From the NCBI GenBank assembly GCA_946406115.1, contig OX291553.1, forward strand, positions 1,927,001 through 1,991,000: 64,000 nucleotides of DNA, given 5' to 3'. This stretch comes from Apoda limacodes (Eukaryota; Arthropoda; Insecta; Lepidoptera; Limacodidae). The position numbers and the translations under genes were made by a program. Numbering within the stretch: position 1 is the stretch's first letter; each line of letters opens with the position of its first letter. Shown here piece by piece: positions 34,356-45,865 of this stretch. The notes beneath the pieces were generated by a model that made no database searches, was not told the origin of the DNA, and saw nothing but the letters and a program-made list of their open reading frames with translations.

Positions 34356-37160
34356 TTAAACATTATCCTGCACCTTGGCTTACAGACGAAATACGTATAT
34401 TGCAAAAAAACGCGATCGTGCCAAGGCTAAAAACAAATTATATCCCTCTCCTGTCAATCTCGAACAATATAGACTTCTGAGAAATCGCTGCAACACAGTG
34501 TGTAGAGATGCACAACGACACCACATTCATAATTCTGGTACAAATAGAGATCCAAGAAAAATATGGAAATTTCTAAAGTCTTTAGGAGTTGGTAAAATTC
34601 AAGAAAAAACATCTTTTGATAATTTCATCATCAATCAACTTAATCTTAATTTCTCTTCTGTTATTGCCATGGATAGCAACAAAAAGGCGCATACGCTTAA
34701 TCAACTTTCAGCGATCCCATCTTCTGACTTACCTCCTTTTTCTTTTAGTCAATTCAATGACTGTGATGTTAAGAAGAGTATTTTGTCCATTGCCTCCAGT
34801 GCTGTTGGTAGTGATTGTATTAGCTGATCATTCCCGTCCTTGACATAGTTGTACCCGTCATCACTCACATCCTTAATGCATCTATAAAGTCAAAGTCAAA
34901 GTCAAAGTCAAAATGCTTTATTCAAATAAGGATTTTACAATCACTTTTGAATCGTCAAAGTTATAAAATATTATTTTTTGAACCCTCCCACCTTCCCGCC
35001 GGTTCACAATGTTGTTGATTTCTACCGAGAAGAATCCGGCAAGAAACTCGATAGTTACTCTTTTAAAAACACTATCAATAATACAAATAAACTAAAATAC
35101 AATTAATGTTTTATATAAAAAAATTTTAGTCGTACAATTTTATGTTTTTTCCATTTTAATTTGGTTTACCTATGCATCCTGTAATTGAGCATCATCAGTC
35201 CCAAGGATTTTTATCATTTACATAATCTGAAATATTGTAGTATGCCTTTTTACAAAGTACCTGCTTGATAAAAGATTTAAATTTACTTATTGATAGATTT
35301 TGAATTTTATTGGGAACTTTGTTGTAAAACTGTATACATTGCCCCATAAAAGAGTTACTTATTTTGTGTAGACGTGTATCATGCACCAACAGCTTATTTT
35401 TACTTCTAGTATTTACTTTGTTAACGTCACTTTTCTTGCTGAAACTATTGATATTTTTATGTACATATAAAAGATTTTCATATATGTACTGCGACACTAA
35501 AGTTAAAATTTTTACTTCCCTAAACCTATCCCTCAGAGATATCCTAGATCCTAATTTATAAATAGCACGAATTGCCCTTTTTTGTAACAAAAATATTGTA
35601 TTTACATCAGCTGCGCTACCCCACAATAGGATACCATATGTCATTAAACTATGGAAATAGCTAAAATATACTATTTTTGGAGTGTCGACATCGGTCAATT
35701 GCCTTATTTTCTTGATCGCATACACAGGAGAGCTAAGTTTTTTGGCTAGGTTATATCCTCCAGTACCTTCCCCGCGCAATGTAAAAATGCTTTCATTATT
35801 CCCTTACCGAAAAAGGCAAATCCTATTACTTTTTCTGATTTTAGACCCATATCAATATTACCTTTCCTGTCAAAAGTCCTTAAAAGACTTGTTTATTATC
35901 AACTTAACACTTTCCTGACAAAAAACAGTCTGTTGAATCCCTTACAATCCGGTTTTTTGTCCTGGTCATAGTACGGTTACTGCACTCACTAAAATTACTG
36001 ATGATATTAGTTACAGCATGGATACCAAACAACTCACAGTCATGTCACTGTTAGATTTCAGTAATGCCTTCAACACTGTCAACTTTGACCTATTAATGGG
36101 CCTTACGCTCTCTTAACATATCTCCAACAGTGATAGACTGGTTTCACAGTTACTTGTATGGGCGCCGGCAACGCATTCGGTAAGAGGATACATGCTCAGA
36201 CTGGTGCTCCATTTCAGCCGGTGTACCGCAAGGTAGCGTCTTGTCTCCACTCCTATTCTCTATTTTTATTAACTCTATTTCTCTCCTGCTATCTTCTCTC
36301 TACCACTTGTATGCAGACGATCTCCAAATTTACATACATGCCGCAATTGATGTCATAAATAATGCTATTCAAAAAATTAATGCTGATCAGAACCAAATTC
36401 TCCAATGGAGTACATTTTATGGTCTTCAATTAAACCCCATTAAGACTAAAGCTATTATTATTGGCAGTCCAAAAATGATTTCACGACTTAATTGGTATTT
36501 ACTTTATTGGTTCGCCTCTATTGGGTCAATGAGACGATTGCGTAATCTGTTACCTATTCCCATCAAAGTTACGCTTGCACAATCTTTACTTCTTCCTATT
36601 CTTGATTATGCTGATGTTTGCTATATCAATCTCACCGAGGAGCAATTAAACAAACTTGAGCGACTCCAAAATCTTTGTATTCGATTTATATTTGGATTAC
36701 GCAAATATGTCTCTCAATTTCGTGCTCAGCTCAAGTGGCTCCCAATTCGCCTTCGCCGGAATACCCATATTTTCACACTTCTTTATAACGTACTGTTCAA
36801 TCCATCAACTCCTCATTATTTGAAAGAACGTTTTTCAATTTATTTCTTCATCTACACTTACACTTCGCCCTTCGACTAGCTTACTTTTAAAAATACCTGC
36901 ACATAACACCAACTACTACAGCTACTCATTCACTGTGCAAGCTATACAGCTGTGGAACTCCCTTCCACTAAATATCAGAAGTTCAAAGTCCATCGCTATT
37001 TTTAAAAAACATGTTAAGAAACATTTTCTTTCAAACTAAAACTCTTATCTTAAAACACCTGGTTAATATAATCTTCATTTTGATGTATTTATTATATGAT
37101 GTATTATGTATTTAGAATATAGGTATAGGTATATTTGTATGAATATATATATTACATGTG

Positions 37161-37198
<38 letters not shown>

Positions 37199-37432
37199 GT
37201 TAGTATTTATGTTGCATGAATATGTAAGTGTCTGTTCTTTTTTATTTTAAGTTAGTATTTTCACTACCGCACCACCTCTCATTTATTATTTCCTCTACAC
37301 AAAGGTTTGCCTGGTAGAGATCGCTCTTTAGCGATAAGGCCGCCTTTGTTCGTTACTATTTGTACCTTATTTGTCTACTTACTTTTCTTGTTTTGTTATT
37401 TTTATGTGCAATAAAGTATATTCATAAATTTA
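34356..37432 (+). mobile_element. Second AB-type LINE (element B), interrupted by an inverted LINE
   Basis: It begins abruptly after element A's tail in the linker (PAPWLTDEIRIL, then KLYPSPVNLEQYRLLRNRCN) and is open to 34827. It resumes at about 35765 after an inserted element with FPAQCKNAFIIPLPKKANPI, PISILPFLSKVLKRLV and degraded motif A (LLDFSNAFNTVNFDLLMG, frameshifted). The palm with [20 protein letters not shown] is open from 36241 to 36879, followed by [20 protein letters not shown] and [20 protein letters not shown]. The 3' end (37300-37432) carries GGTTTGCCTGGTAGAGATCG...CCGCCTTTGT and a GCAATAAAGTATATTCATAAA tail. Same family as element A, and shorter by 5' truncation. Confidence 0.87.
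34885..35756 (-). mobile_element. Family C LINE, copy 1 (5'-truncated), inserted in element B
   Basis: The minus strand encodes the RT C-terminal region, open from about 35756 to 35195: LSSPVYAIKKIRQL, SYFHSLMTYGILLWGSA, LLQKRAIRAIYKLGSRISLR, VSQYIYENLLYVHKNINSFS, then the end of the protein at NPWD. A ~290-bp 3' UTR ends in TTTGACT repeats (AAAGTCA repeats at 34885-34912 on the plus strand). It is nearly identical to 60339-61165. The insertion splits the RT linker of element B. Confidence 0.9.
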
Positions 37433-37599
37433 TAACACTATTTACGTTCAAATTCGGGTAAGGCGCTTGGCGGTACAGGGTACAAACTTAATAATCTAGT
37501 TGCTCTATCGTAAAAAAAGTAACACGTTGTATGTGCAATGACCAAAGTGTGTGTGAGCTGCTCTAAAGTTGCTTGCCTGCCTTCATATATCCCCACTGT

Positions 37600-37860
37600 T
37601 GTACTCTCATAAGCGAGGGTGATTTGGGCCATAGTCCATACAAGGGCCCAGTGCGGATTGTGGACTTCATATCCGTCTTTTTTTTTTTCCTAACGTATGT
37701 AGGTTTCATCACGATGTTTTCCTTCACCGAAAAGCCAGTTGTGTGAATAAAAAAATCAGGCTTTTTGTTTTTGTTTGTGTTTGTAAATTACGTAAATAGT
37801 GGTAGGTACGGAACTCTCGGTGCGTGAGTCCGACTCGCACTTGGCCGGTTTTTTATATTC
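37600..37860 (+). repeat. Two short interspersed repeat fragments
   Basis: 37640-37735 (CCCAGTGCGGATTGTGGACT...CACGATGTTTTCCTTCACCG) is a lepidopteran-type repeat also seen in reverse at 48975-49070. 37795-37858 is the 3' end of the GGGTTCCGTA repeat (GTGAGTCCGACTCGCACTTG, GCCGGTTTTTT). The frame 37632-37438 next to them is not recognised. Confidence 0.6.
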
Positions 37861-38825
37861 TTGACACTAAGAGACGTACCTACTTGTCTAATCAAATACT
37901 AAGGGAAAAAAAAGACTTAAGTAAAAAAAAATATTTTACTTTAGAAAAAGGGACATGATTCATAAATTGGATATAACTTCTCTTTTTTTAATATGTATTT
38001 TTTTACTATTATTAATTTATTTCACAAAACTTGATCAGTACATTATCTTATCTAATTAAAATAAAAATTGATTCATAATTGACTTTTTACAAAAATATAT
38101 GAAAATAATAGCTTATCAGCATCTCATTAAACTAAAAACGGCGAGCTCTTAAATTTTGTTTTTTTTTTTTTTTTGAAATCAAAATGTAAAGTAAAATTTA
38201 AGGAACAACAAAAATTTATTTTGTATGAAAAGAATCTGCGGCGTTTACCCTTAATACAACCCTGCCACCCTTATTATCTGATTTATCAAAATCGCATCAA
38301 TGCTTTCATAGACGTTCGATGGTTTAAATTACTCTTGAACTCGCCTTTAATGTGAATGAACTCAACTTGATCGATATACATTCTTCGAGGTCTTATCTAC
38401 TGTCAATTTAATAAAGGACATCTGTCCTTAAATTCAAACTTTCTGTAAATAACAAAACGCAAGTATGATTGAAAAAAAAAGTTTGGTATGGAGCCCTTAA
38501 GATCGTATCGGTTACGCAACAGACGACTGAACCCATACAACATACAACGCTTCCGCCAGATAGCGCTTGATTGATAAATATTGATAATTTGCTTTAGTTG
38601 AGACTCATAATCATAATATTGCCATCATACCTATTTAAAATTATTTTTTGCAAAAACAATCAACGTCATGACATGTAACGATGAGTTCTGCTAAGAGGAT
38701 ATTGTCACGCCTTCTGAGATAATACTTTTCTTAGAATATCAGTAGGTTTGAGGATTGGTTGTGACGTATTCACATATTGATGAAGGTTATTATATAAATA
38801 TAACTTAACTCTCGATTATTATTTC
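37860..38825. other. No gene recognised
   Basis: AT-rich with homopolymer runs (T-run at 38158-38174). A short GC-richer patch lies at 38490-38570. No domain was seen. Confidence 0.45.
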
Positions 38826-38827
38826 GC

Positions 38828-38945
38828 ATCCTAAGACATCTAGGTTATATCTTTGGTATCCTGGGACATCTAGGTTATCTCTTTGCCGTCCTGAGACATC
38901 TAGGTTATCTTTTTGGCATCCAGTAACATTTAGGTTAGCTAGTTT
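38828..38945. repeat. Minisatellite, about 30-bp unit, four copies
   Basis: Each unit holds CATCTAGGTTAT (CATTTAGGTTAG in the last), followed by CTTTGG- or CTTTTTGG-like spacer and TCC..GACATC. Confidence 0.8.
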
Positions 38946-38999
38946 ATTATTCCGAAAGCTTATTCCAGTGCTCTTCCTATTTCGGAGGCCAAGAAGAAG

Positions 39000-39925
39000 G
39001 ACCTAGTAGGTCTATGTAATGAAGCCTAATAAGTTTTTGTAATAACCCCTTGAGCCGCCTTGAGTTATATCCGTGGTACCATTCCCTACTTAGTAGCAAA
39101 ACTGCAGTTGATAAAAAAGGCAAACCAGATGTTACCAATGCATATTGTTTCAATGAAACTGAATAATTTTTATATAATTTTGTGACAGTTTTTAATTAAG
39201 ATGATGTTTAATTTCATTTTCTTTGCATTACTATTAATTTAAACAGGCGAACTTCAAAGTTCTAAGTTGACTTATTAAAAAAGGGCGACGACTTGTACGA
39301 AAATTAGATTTGACCTAAAAAAAAAAAAAAATGTGCCTTGTTGTAAGTTGCATTCCACTGACATAAATTTAAGCAATATTTCACTAAAGGAACTTACATT
39401 AGCTAAAAATTCTAAATTATAACATTTTATGAGGGTTTTCCTAAAATCTAATTTCACCAGATAAAAAAAACAGGTAATTGCGATTCAAAACCATTAAAAA
39501 GTGATAAAGGAAACACCAAATTTAAAAGTTACAATTTTTTTCTTTTTTTAAAAAAAAAATCAAGTTACAATATCTCAAAAGTCACTATTTGCTGGTTAGT
39601 TAATTTTCTCTCTACGGGGACTAAATAATTTATTTTTGGTTTAAAAATATTATAAAACAAAGAAATGAGAATCGAACAACTTTTTTACACTCGTGCTATG
39701 CTATTGTATTGTGAGTGTTCACCCGTGGTGATAAATACTTATATTTGCAACAATTACATAAATAGCTATTTCAACACTTCACCTTCATAAAGTAATTTTT
39801 TACGACCGATTCATGTAATATACGAATATTATCGTTAAAAAAAACACTTCTTTTTACACACTTAAAGTATAATTTAAATGTTGAACTACTCGTAATATGG
39901 GACGAAAACACTCATCATTTAGAAC
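39000..39925. other. No gene recognised
   Basis: AT-rich with A-runs. No open frame above background and no repeat could be assigned. Confidence 0.45.
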
Positions 39926-39928
39926 TCT

Positions 39929-40192
39929 CATGATAATACCAAACGCTAGTCGTAGGTACATGATAATACCAAACGCTAGTCGTAGGTACATGATAATAAC
40001 AAACGCTTTTTTTAAGGTACATCATAACCCAAAATGCTATTCGTAGGTACATAATATCACAAAAGTTTTCGTAGGTACATGATAACACCAAACGCTATTC
40101 CTAAGTACATAATAACACCAAACGCTATTCGTAGATACATGATAACACCAAACGCTATTCGTAGGTATATAATAACACCAAACCCTATCATA
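39929..40192. repeat. Minisatellite, 30-bp unit, nine copies
   Basis: The unit consensus starts CATGATAACACCAAACGCTA and ends TTCGTAGGTA. The first two copies are identical. Copies 3 and 5 carry length changes (31 and 28 bp). Later copies differ by single bases such as GATAAC/AATAAC. Confidence 0.92.
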
Positions 40193-40610
40193 CAAAAGTT
40201 ATAATAATCTTGATTATTATTTCCTGTTCATAAATTTACAATCTTTGACTAAATGTCTTACAGTTTAATATTGTAAACAATATTGAACAATATTGTGTAT
40301 TTGTGATACAAAGCTGTTCATCTGTATGTCTCCAAATATAAAAAGAAACGGTTTCAAACTTTTGCTAGTTTCCACATTCCATAAATAAGTTCGCTATTCA
40401 TTTTAATAGTTATGTACATAGAGTTAATAGAGTAATTTTATTTAAATAGCATGGCAGTCTGACGCCCTAAGGATATTGGCTTGTTTAACTGTTTATTTTC
40501 ATTTATATCCAATGTTTCAAAATAAAACCATGTCAAAAGTTCCAGCTAAGGAAGTAAAATACCAGCTAAGTTAGAGTCGGTGCTACACTGCTAAATCTTA
40601 TGTAACATAT

Positions 40611-41104
40611 TTGATGCAAAGCCTACTAAGTAGTAGCCAGTAATTATGTAACAAATTCGATGCCAAGCCTACTAACTAATAGTCAGTAATAATGTTACAA
40701 AATTGATGCAAAGCCTACTAAGTAATAGCCAGTAATTATTAAACAAATTTGATGCAAAGCCTACTTAGTAGTAGCCAGTAATTATGTAATAAATTTGATG
40801 CAAAGCCTACTTAGTAATAGCCAGTAATTATTAAACAAATTTGATGCAAAGCCTACTAAGTAGTAGCCAGTAATTATGTAATAAATTTGATGCAAAGCCT
40901 ACTAAGTAATAGCCAGTAATTATTAAACAAATTTGATGCAAAGCCTACTAAGTAGTAGCCAGTAATTATGTAATAAATTTGATGCAAAGCCTACTAATAG
41001 ACAGTAATTATGTTACAAATTTGATGCAAAGCCTACTTAGTAATAGTCAGTAATTATGTAACAATTTTGATGCAAAGCCTACTTAGTAATAGCCAGTAAT
41101 CATG
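40611..41104. repeat. 46-bp tandem array, eleven copies, with a dimeric higher-order period
   Basis: The unit starts TTGATGCAAAGCCTACTAAG and continues TAATAGCCAGTAATTATG. In units 3-8 two variants alternate strictly: TAATAG...ATTATTAAACAAAT and TAGTAG...ATTATGTAATAAAT. That gives a ~92-bp higher-order repeat repeated three times. Unit 9 has a 4-bp deletion, and the outer units are more diverged. Confidence 0.93.
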
Positions 41105-41334
41105 TCTATTGTAAAATTGTTGGCACTTGGAATAATTTTTCTATACACTGATTTTTACGAAAGTAGTACAGTTGACAAAATCATTTGTTGATTTGCTTTA
41201 GAGACTGAATATTGAAGTGAATTTATGTGTAAAGCACTGGCTAAAATATTAGTTCTAAACTACTATACTGGTCGATTTTCTGAAGCGATATATTGCCTTT
41301 CTACACTTGTTTTGACGATGCCAAACTCACTAGC

Positions 41335-41525
41335 CGTATTGAACCCTTAAGTCTGAGGAGAGATTTTGCCTCCCTGTTTGTGTTCTCCCGCTTGTTTAAT
41401 GTGATGTGTTCTGACGAATTGTTCAAAATGATGCCCCAGGTGTTGCAAGCGTAGATAGGCTGCGGTGACCGCTTCTCACCAGGCGGACCGCAAACTTGTT
41501 TGCCAACTTAGTTGTATCAAAAAAA
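41335..41525 (+). mobile_element. Family Z LINE 3' end with short RT C-terminal remnant
   Basis: The plus strand reads IEPLSLRRDFASLFVFSRLF-like sequence (TTGAACCCTTAAGTCTGAGG onward), then an internal deletion to GGTGTTGCAAGCG, GGTGACCGCTTCTCACCAGG and GTTTGCCAACTTAGTTGTAT with an A-rich end. Confidence 0.75.
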
Positions 41526-41739
41526 GTACTAAGCAGTTTTATTTTTTCACACAGCGTGAGGGAGGTTGTCGCTAAGACGGAATGTACGTCATAATTTTTA
41601 TCAGTACTAATCAGTAATAATATTTTGTTTATGTTATCCAAACAGGTGCAAAGGTATGAAATCATACAGAAAATATAATTGGTACTCATATTCATACGGT
41701 TACGGATATATATTTGCCATACGTCAAAAGGACGTGTGA

Positions 41740-41830
41740 AGGATACAAACCACACTGGTCCCACGTGATGGACTTTGGCCCAGATCGCCCTCGCCCTAGG
41801 TGAGCGTAGGCCGTGCCCCAACAGTGGAGA
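41740..41830 (+). repeat. Short interspersed repeat (GCCCAGATCGCCCTCGCC type)
   Basis: CCACACTGGTCCCACGTGAT, GGCCCAGATCGCCCT and GTAGGCCGTGCCCCAACAGT recur in diverged form at 49045-49130 (AATCCGCACTGGCCC...GGCCATGCCCC) and at 49280-49345. Confidence 0.6.
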
Positions 41831-42139
41831 CGTATACAGAATGATAAGAAGTGATTTTACTAAAGAGTATACACTACAATCACCGAGAAAAACCTTAAAA
41901 TGAGACCCTTCTTAAGAGCTCTACCGAAATTTTCTAAGAGAGGTATATTTTAAAGTAAATAAACTGGTTCGAGTCGAAAACCGTTCCAACAGCAACTTTT
42001 TATTTATTTTAGGCTTTGTGCGAATAAAACGTAGACTGTGTCACGATTTAGAACATAATTACTAACCTTTGTTGCGGCGACTCTAACGATGATACCTACC
42101 CGCTGTCTCCTACTCAGGGCGTGGACCCGCTGAGACGTC

Positions 42140-42461
42140 CTGAGCACTAAATAAATAATTACAGATATTTTCACTTGTCCTTGTTTAAGAACAATACTAA
42201 TAGATGAGGATAATTAATTAACTAGACAATGTTATTACAATATTTTGTTCTCACGAAATATAATATTACAGTTGATTATTTAGTTTAAAAATGACTTATT
42301 CTGAGCACTAAATAAATAATTACAGATATTTTCACTTGTCCTTGTTTAAGAACAATACTAATAGATGAGGATAATTAATTAACTAGACAATGTTATTACA
42401 ATATTTTGTTCTCACGAAATATAATATTACAGTTGATTATTTAGTTTAAAAATGACTTATT
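42140..42461. repeat. Perfect 161-bp direct tandem duplication
   Basis: The block starting CTGAGCACTAAATAAATAAT and ending AAAAATGACTTATT occurs at 42140-42300 and again at 42301-42461 with no difference found by eye. It is non-coding. Confidence 0.93.
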
Positions 42462-42462
42462 T

Positions 42463-43080
42463 TTAGGGTTCCGTACCAAAATGATAAAATGAGCCCTTAT
42501 GGCGTGATTTCGGTATGTGTTTGCATATATGCCGGGCCTTGAATTTAATGAAACTTCTTCAAACTGCAGACAGGCAGTATTGTATAAAACTAGCCACGCC
42601 CAGATTAAATACTTTTGCCGCCCAAATTCTTAGAAACTAAAACACATATAGCAAGTTTAGGTATATCAACTTCGACTTGCCAAAACAGGATACCCGAGAT
42701 TCGTTCTTTGAGACTATCGAAGCACAGTCGCCTTGTCTTTAGTGTATGATAAAATACTAAATTATCTGTAAATATCAATTATTATATGAACGAAAAAAAA
42801 CCACGGGCGATTTCAAAGAAGAAGGCTATAAAATCCATACATCATTTTCAACAGAACACCCGAGCTTGAATCTGCAAAAAGAAGATTCGCTATCGATTGG
42901 CCAAGAAAATTCTGAAGTCAGACTAGGGGCTGTATGGAAATTCATAAAACAAATCCGTGGTAGCTGTAGTCTAAAATGTAGCATGGCCAAATTATTAGGG
43001 TTTCTGGCCTAATGGAGCCCTATTAACTAAGCCTACACAATCTGTTTGTCTATCGGACTGCTTGTCTGCCTGTCAGTCCA
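42463..43080 (+). repeat. Diverged GGGTTCCGTA repeat copy
   Basis: It starts TTTTTAGGGTTCCGTACCAAAATG immediately after the 161-bp duplication. A related internal block with GGAGCCCTATTAACTAAGCC and GTCTGCCTGTCAGTCC lies at 43010-43080. The middle is not recognised. Confidence 0.5.
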
Positions 43081-43082
43081 TT

Positions 43083-43385
43083 TTTAGGGTTCCGTACCAA
43101 AGGGGTAATTAGCGGAACCCTATTACTAAGACTTCGCTGTCCGTCCGTCCGTCCGTCCGTCCGTCTGTCACCAGGCTGTATCTCATGAACCGTGATAGCT
43201 AGACAGTTGAAATTATAACAGCAGATGTATTTCTGTTGCCGCTATAACAACAAATAACAAAAAACAGAATAAAATAAATATTTAAGGAGGCTCCGATACA
43301 ACAAACGTAATTTTTTTACCGTTTTTATAGATAATAGTACGGAACCCTTCGTGCGCGAGTCCGACTCGCACTTGGCCGATGTTTT
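43083..43385 (+). repeat. GGGTTCCGTA...ACTCGCACTTGGCC repeat, full-length copy
   Basis: About 300 bp: TTTTTAGGGTTCCGTACC, a (GTCC)n microsatellite at 43139-43165, CAGGCTGTATCTCATGAACC, GATTTCTGTTGCC-like block, GGCTCC.ATACAACAAACGT and the end TTCGTGCGCGAGTCCGACTC, GCACTTGGCC. It is the most complete of the copies in this window, which also include 22935, 37795 and 44215. Confidence 0.85.
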
Positions 43386-43544
43386 ATCTTATGTGCTCTC
43401 TCTTTTAGACCAAAGTTTTTTTTAAAAGATTATGTGTTATTTTGGGCGAATGCTTAATAATTAAAAGATTTTTTTTATTATTTATGGCAGTCTCCAAACA
43501 AGAAACATGTTTTTGTTCTTTTTGAACAATTGTATAAATACAAA

Positions 43545-44060
43545 TACAAATAGTTTTTATTTGTTAAACAGGTACAGAGACAGGATAATACAGGTTTTTA
43601 TAACAGATTTTGTGTTCTCTATGATTTGCCGTTGATTGTGGCTTACAAATATTTAAGCATGCACTGAAATACACAGTTCTAAAAAAATTTATATTCAAAG
43701 ATACAATACTAATTATATTATAGAATCACTCATAAAGTCATTTATTGTTTAACATTTTTATGTAAGAATTGACACTAATCTTTTTTTAAACAAGTGTAAT
43801 GGTAGATCCTTAATTTCATCCGGTATTTTATTGTAAACAAGTGGAGCCATTCCATAAATACTTTTACTCATGAGTGCAGTTTCGCATTTTTTTAAACATT
43901 GTTAAATGTTGAGCTCGTGTGGATCTGATTCGACCGTTTCTCCATTTTAAAAAAAGAGATGGATATCACTTAACAAAAATACATATTTCCAAAATGTATA
44001 AAGATGCTAGTGTCAATATTTTCAGTTTTTTAAATGCAGGTTTGCAATTATCTTGAGTTT
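43545..44060 (-). mobile_element. LINE RT C-terminal relic and 3' end
   Basis: The minus strand reads KSIYGMAPLVYNKIPDEIKD, LPLHLFKKRLVSILT and then a stop near 43760, the same protein end as the family C elements (FMGQCIQFYNKVPNKIQNL...). Upstream frames are shattered. The 3' UTR ends at TTTGTATTTGTATTTATACAA, suggesting a tail of short repeats. Confidence 0.6.
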
Positions 44061-44214
44061 TAAACCACACATTGCTCGAACACATCGCTTCGTAAAACGG
44101 TACCATGTCCAAACGGTAACATGTCCAAACTCTAAACTTAAAACGTTAACAGTGTTAAGCTCTATCGTGAAACAACAAAAAATAAATCTGGTAGAGTGCC
44201 ATTCGGGATAGTAT

Positions 44215-44275
44215 ATTATCTGGTAGTGCGGAACCGTCGGCGGCGTACTCGCACTGAGCCGGTATTCTTTTTCAA
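44215..44275 (+). repeat. Decayed 3' end of the GGGTTCCGTA repeat
   Basis: GTGCGGAACCGTCGGCGGCG, then ACTCGCACTGAGCCGGT, a degraded version of the end seen at 43340-43380. Confidence 0.55.
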
Positions 44276-44289
44276 TATATATTTAATTG

Positions 44290-45800
44290 CTTCAGCAGTT
44301 TCACGGAACTCCAAATTTAAGCGACCCTGCTCAGACACAGCCTCCCCCATTTCTTTATAATTTTATGTGACATTATACGTACCTACGTAGAACTAAATGT
44401 CGTCGTCATAGTGTATATGAAAGAAATTGAATATATGTGTTTTAAATTATTATATTTTTTATATATTGAATAAAATCGGTAACCCTCAGAACCCAAGTGT
44501 CAGTTACGGGTTTCGGTTTCTAGAACAAACCTTTAAATACCTGGAGCCCTTGCTTTGAAATATGATTTGAGTGAATGGAAAGGTATTTAAAATGTATGAA
44601 GTTTGACAAAACAAATGCATCATTGTTCCACGACATGTAGTAGTGAGAGGGACGAATGGATAACGTTCAATTCGTTATACTATTCTTTATTCTGTGCTTA
44701 GGGAATGGAAGTGTTTCGTGGCTAAATGTAAAAATTAACTGTAAATGACGGATTTCAATAAATTGAGTCAAGTAGAAACATATATAGGCAGGTACATATC
44801 AACATATGAATACGTGGCAATTGGATAAGGTAAATACGTGCTAAATAATATCTTTTAACTACCATTAATATAATAAATTAAGAATAACCAAGATATATAT
44901 AATGTTAATAATTATATATACTATAATACATGCTAGAAAAATTAAATTCTAAAATAATGCATTTATTGAAAAAATACGTTTAAATTGAGTTTAAGGTAAA
45001 CCACCTTCAGTATAAAAAGAAACAAATTTTCATCAAAGTGCGAGACAGCCGTATTGAAATTGTAATTTTCATTCATTAGATTGGTATTACTGAAGACTTT
45101 ATTAAAAACTTGTGAAATTCATAAACTTTATCACTTTAGGACCTGTTTTACTACATACCTATTGGCACGTAATTGGGGGGCATAAATCGGGAAACGTTTT
45201 TTTATTAAATTAAATTTATTACAATGCTATAATTATTAAAATTAAAATATTACAATTAAAATGTAACTAAGATGTGCGCACAACAACAAAAAAATTTATA
45301 TCAAAACAAGAAAACTATTATTAGAAAAAATTCAAAAAAAAAATATCTAAGAACGCGTTCAAAAGTAAAAGGAGGTGGTCAGTCGTCCTTCCTCAACTAT
45401 GAAAGCAACGTACCTGTTTTTGGACTCCTGATATGTAATCTTCTTGTCCAGTCAAAAATGTTAACCCTTCTATTGACTTGGAGACTTGTCTTTGCGGATT
45501 CGTCCTTTGGTGACTTAGGAGTGTTCGAGTGAATGTATACATAATTTGTCTTTTATTATAATGTATGTTATGGTCATTTTAAGATACCTATAACTTTTTA
45601 TTGCCAACTTCTAAAGATATGCAACTGATCTTTCTATGAAAATTACTCATTTAACTGTTGTTTCTATGAAAATTAGCAGTAAAGTGTCAATTACAAAAAA
45701 TCATTGCCAATGAAAAATCACAGACATTATTATATTATATGGCCAGGTTATATGGGTCTTACCGCCTTTCGAACAGAATAGCAGAAATGAAAGTATCATG
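44290..45800. other. No gene recognised
   Basis: AT-rich. An 86-codon plus frame at 45272-45532 is lysine-rich then hydrophobic and matches nothing I know. Confidence 0.4.
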
Positions 45801-45804
45801 CAAG

Positions 45805-45865
45805 ACAACGTCTGCCCGGTCAGCTAGCTGTTTTATATGTAACTAGCTAACCGGGCAGACGTTGT
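45805..45865. repeat. Inverted repeat of two facing Helitron-like 3' ends
   Basis: Arms of 23 bp (45805-45827 and 45843-45865) with one mismatch and a 15-bp spacer. Each arm reads ACAACGTCTGCCCGG...AGCTAG toward the centre and so ends in CTAG, like the Helitron terminus at 22583. Confidence 0.75.

Noticed and set aside
37438..37632. A 64-codon minus frame beside element B
   Set aside because: It has no recognisable motif and lies between a LINE tail and a short repeat; it was not called a gene.
38828..41104. CRISPR-like spacing of repeats
   Set aside because: The units are contiguous tandem repeats without unique spacers, in a eukaryotic genome.
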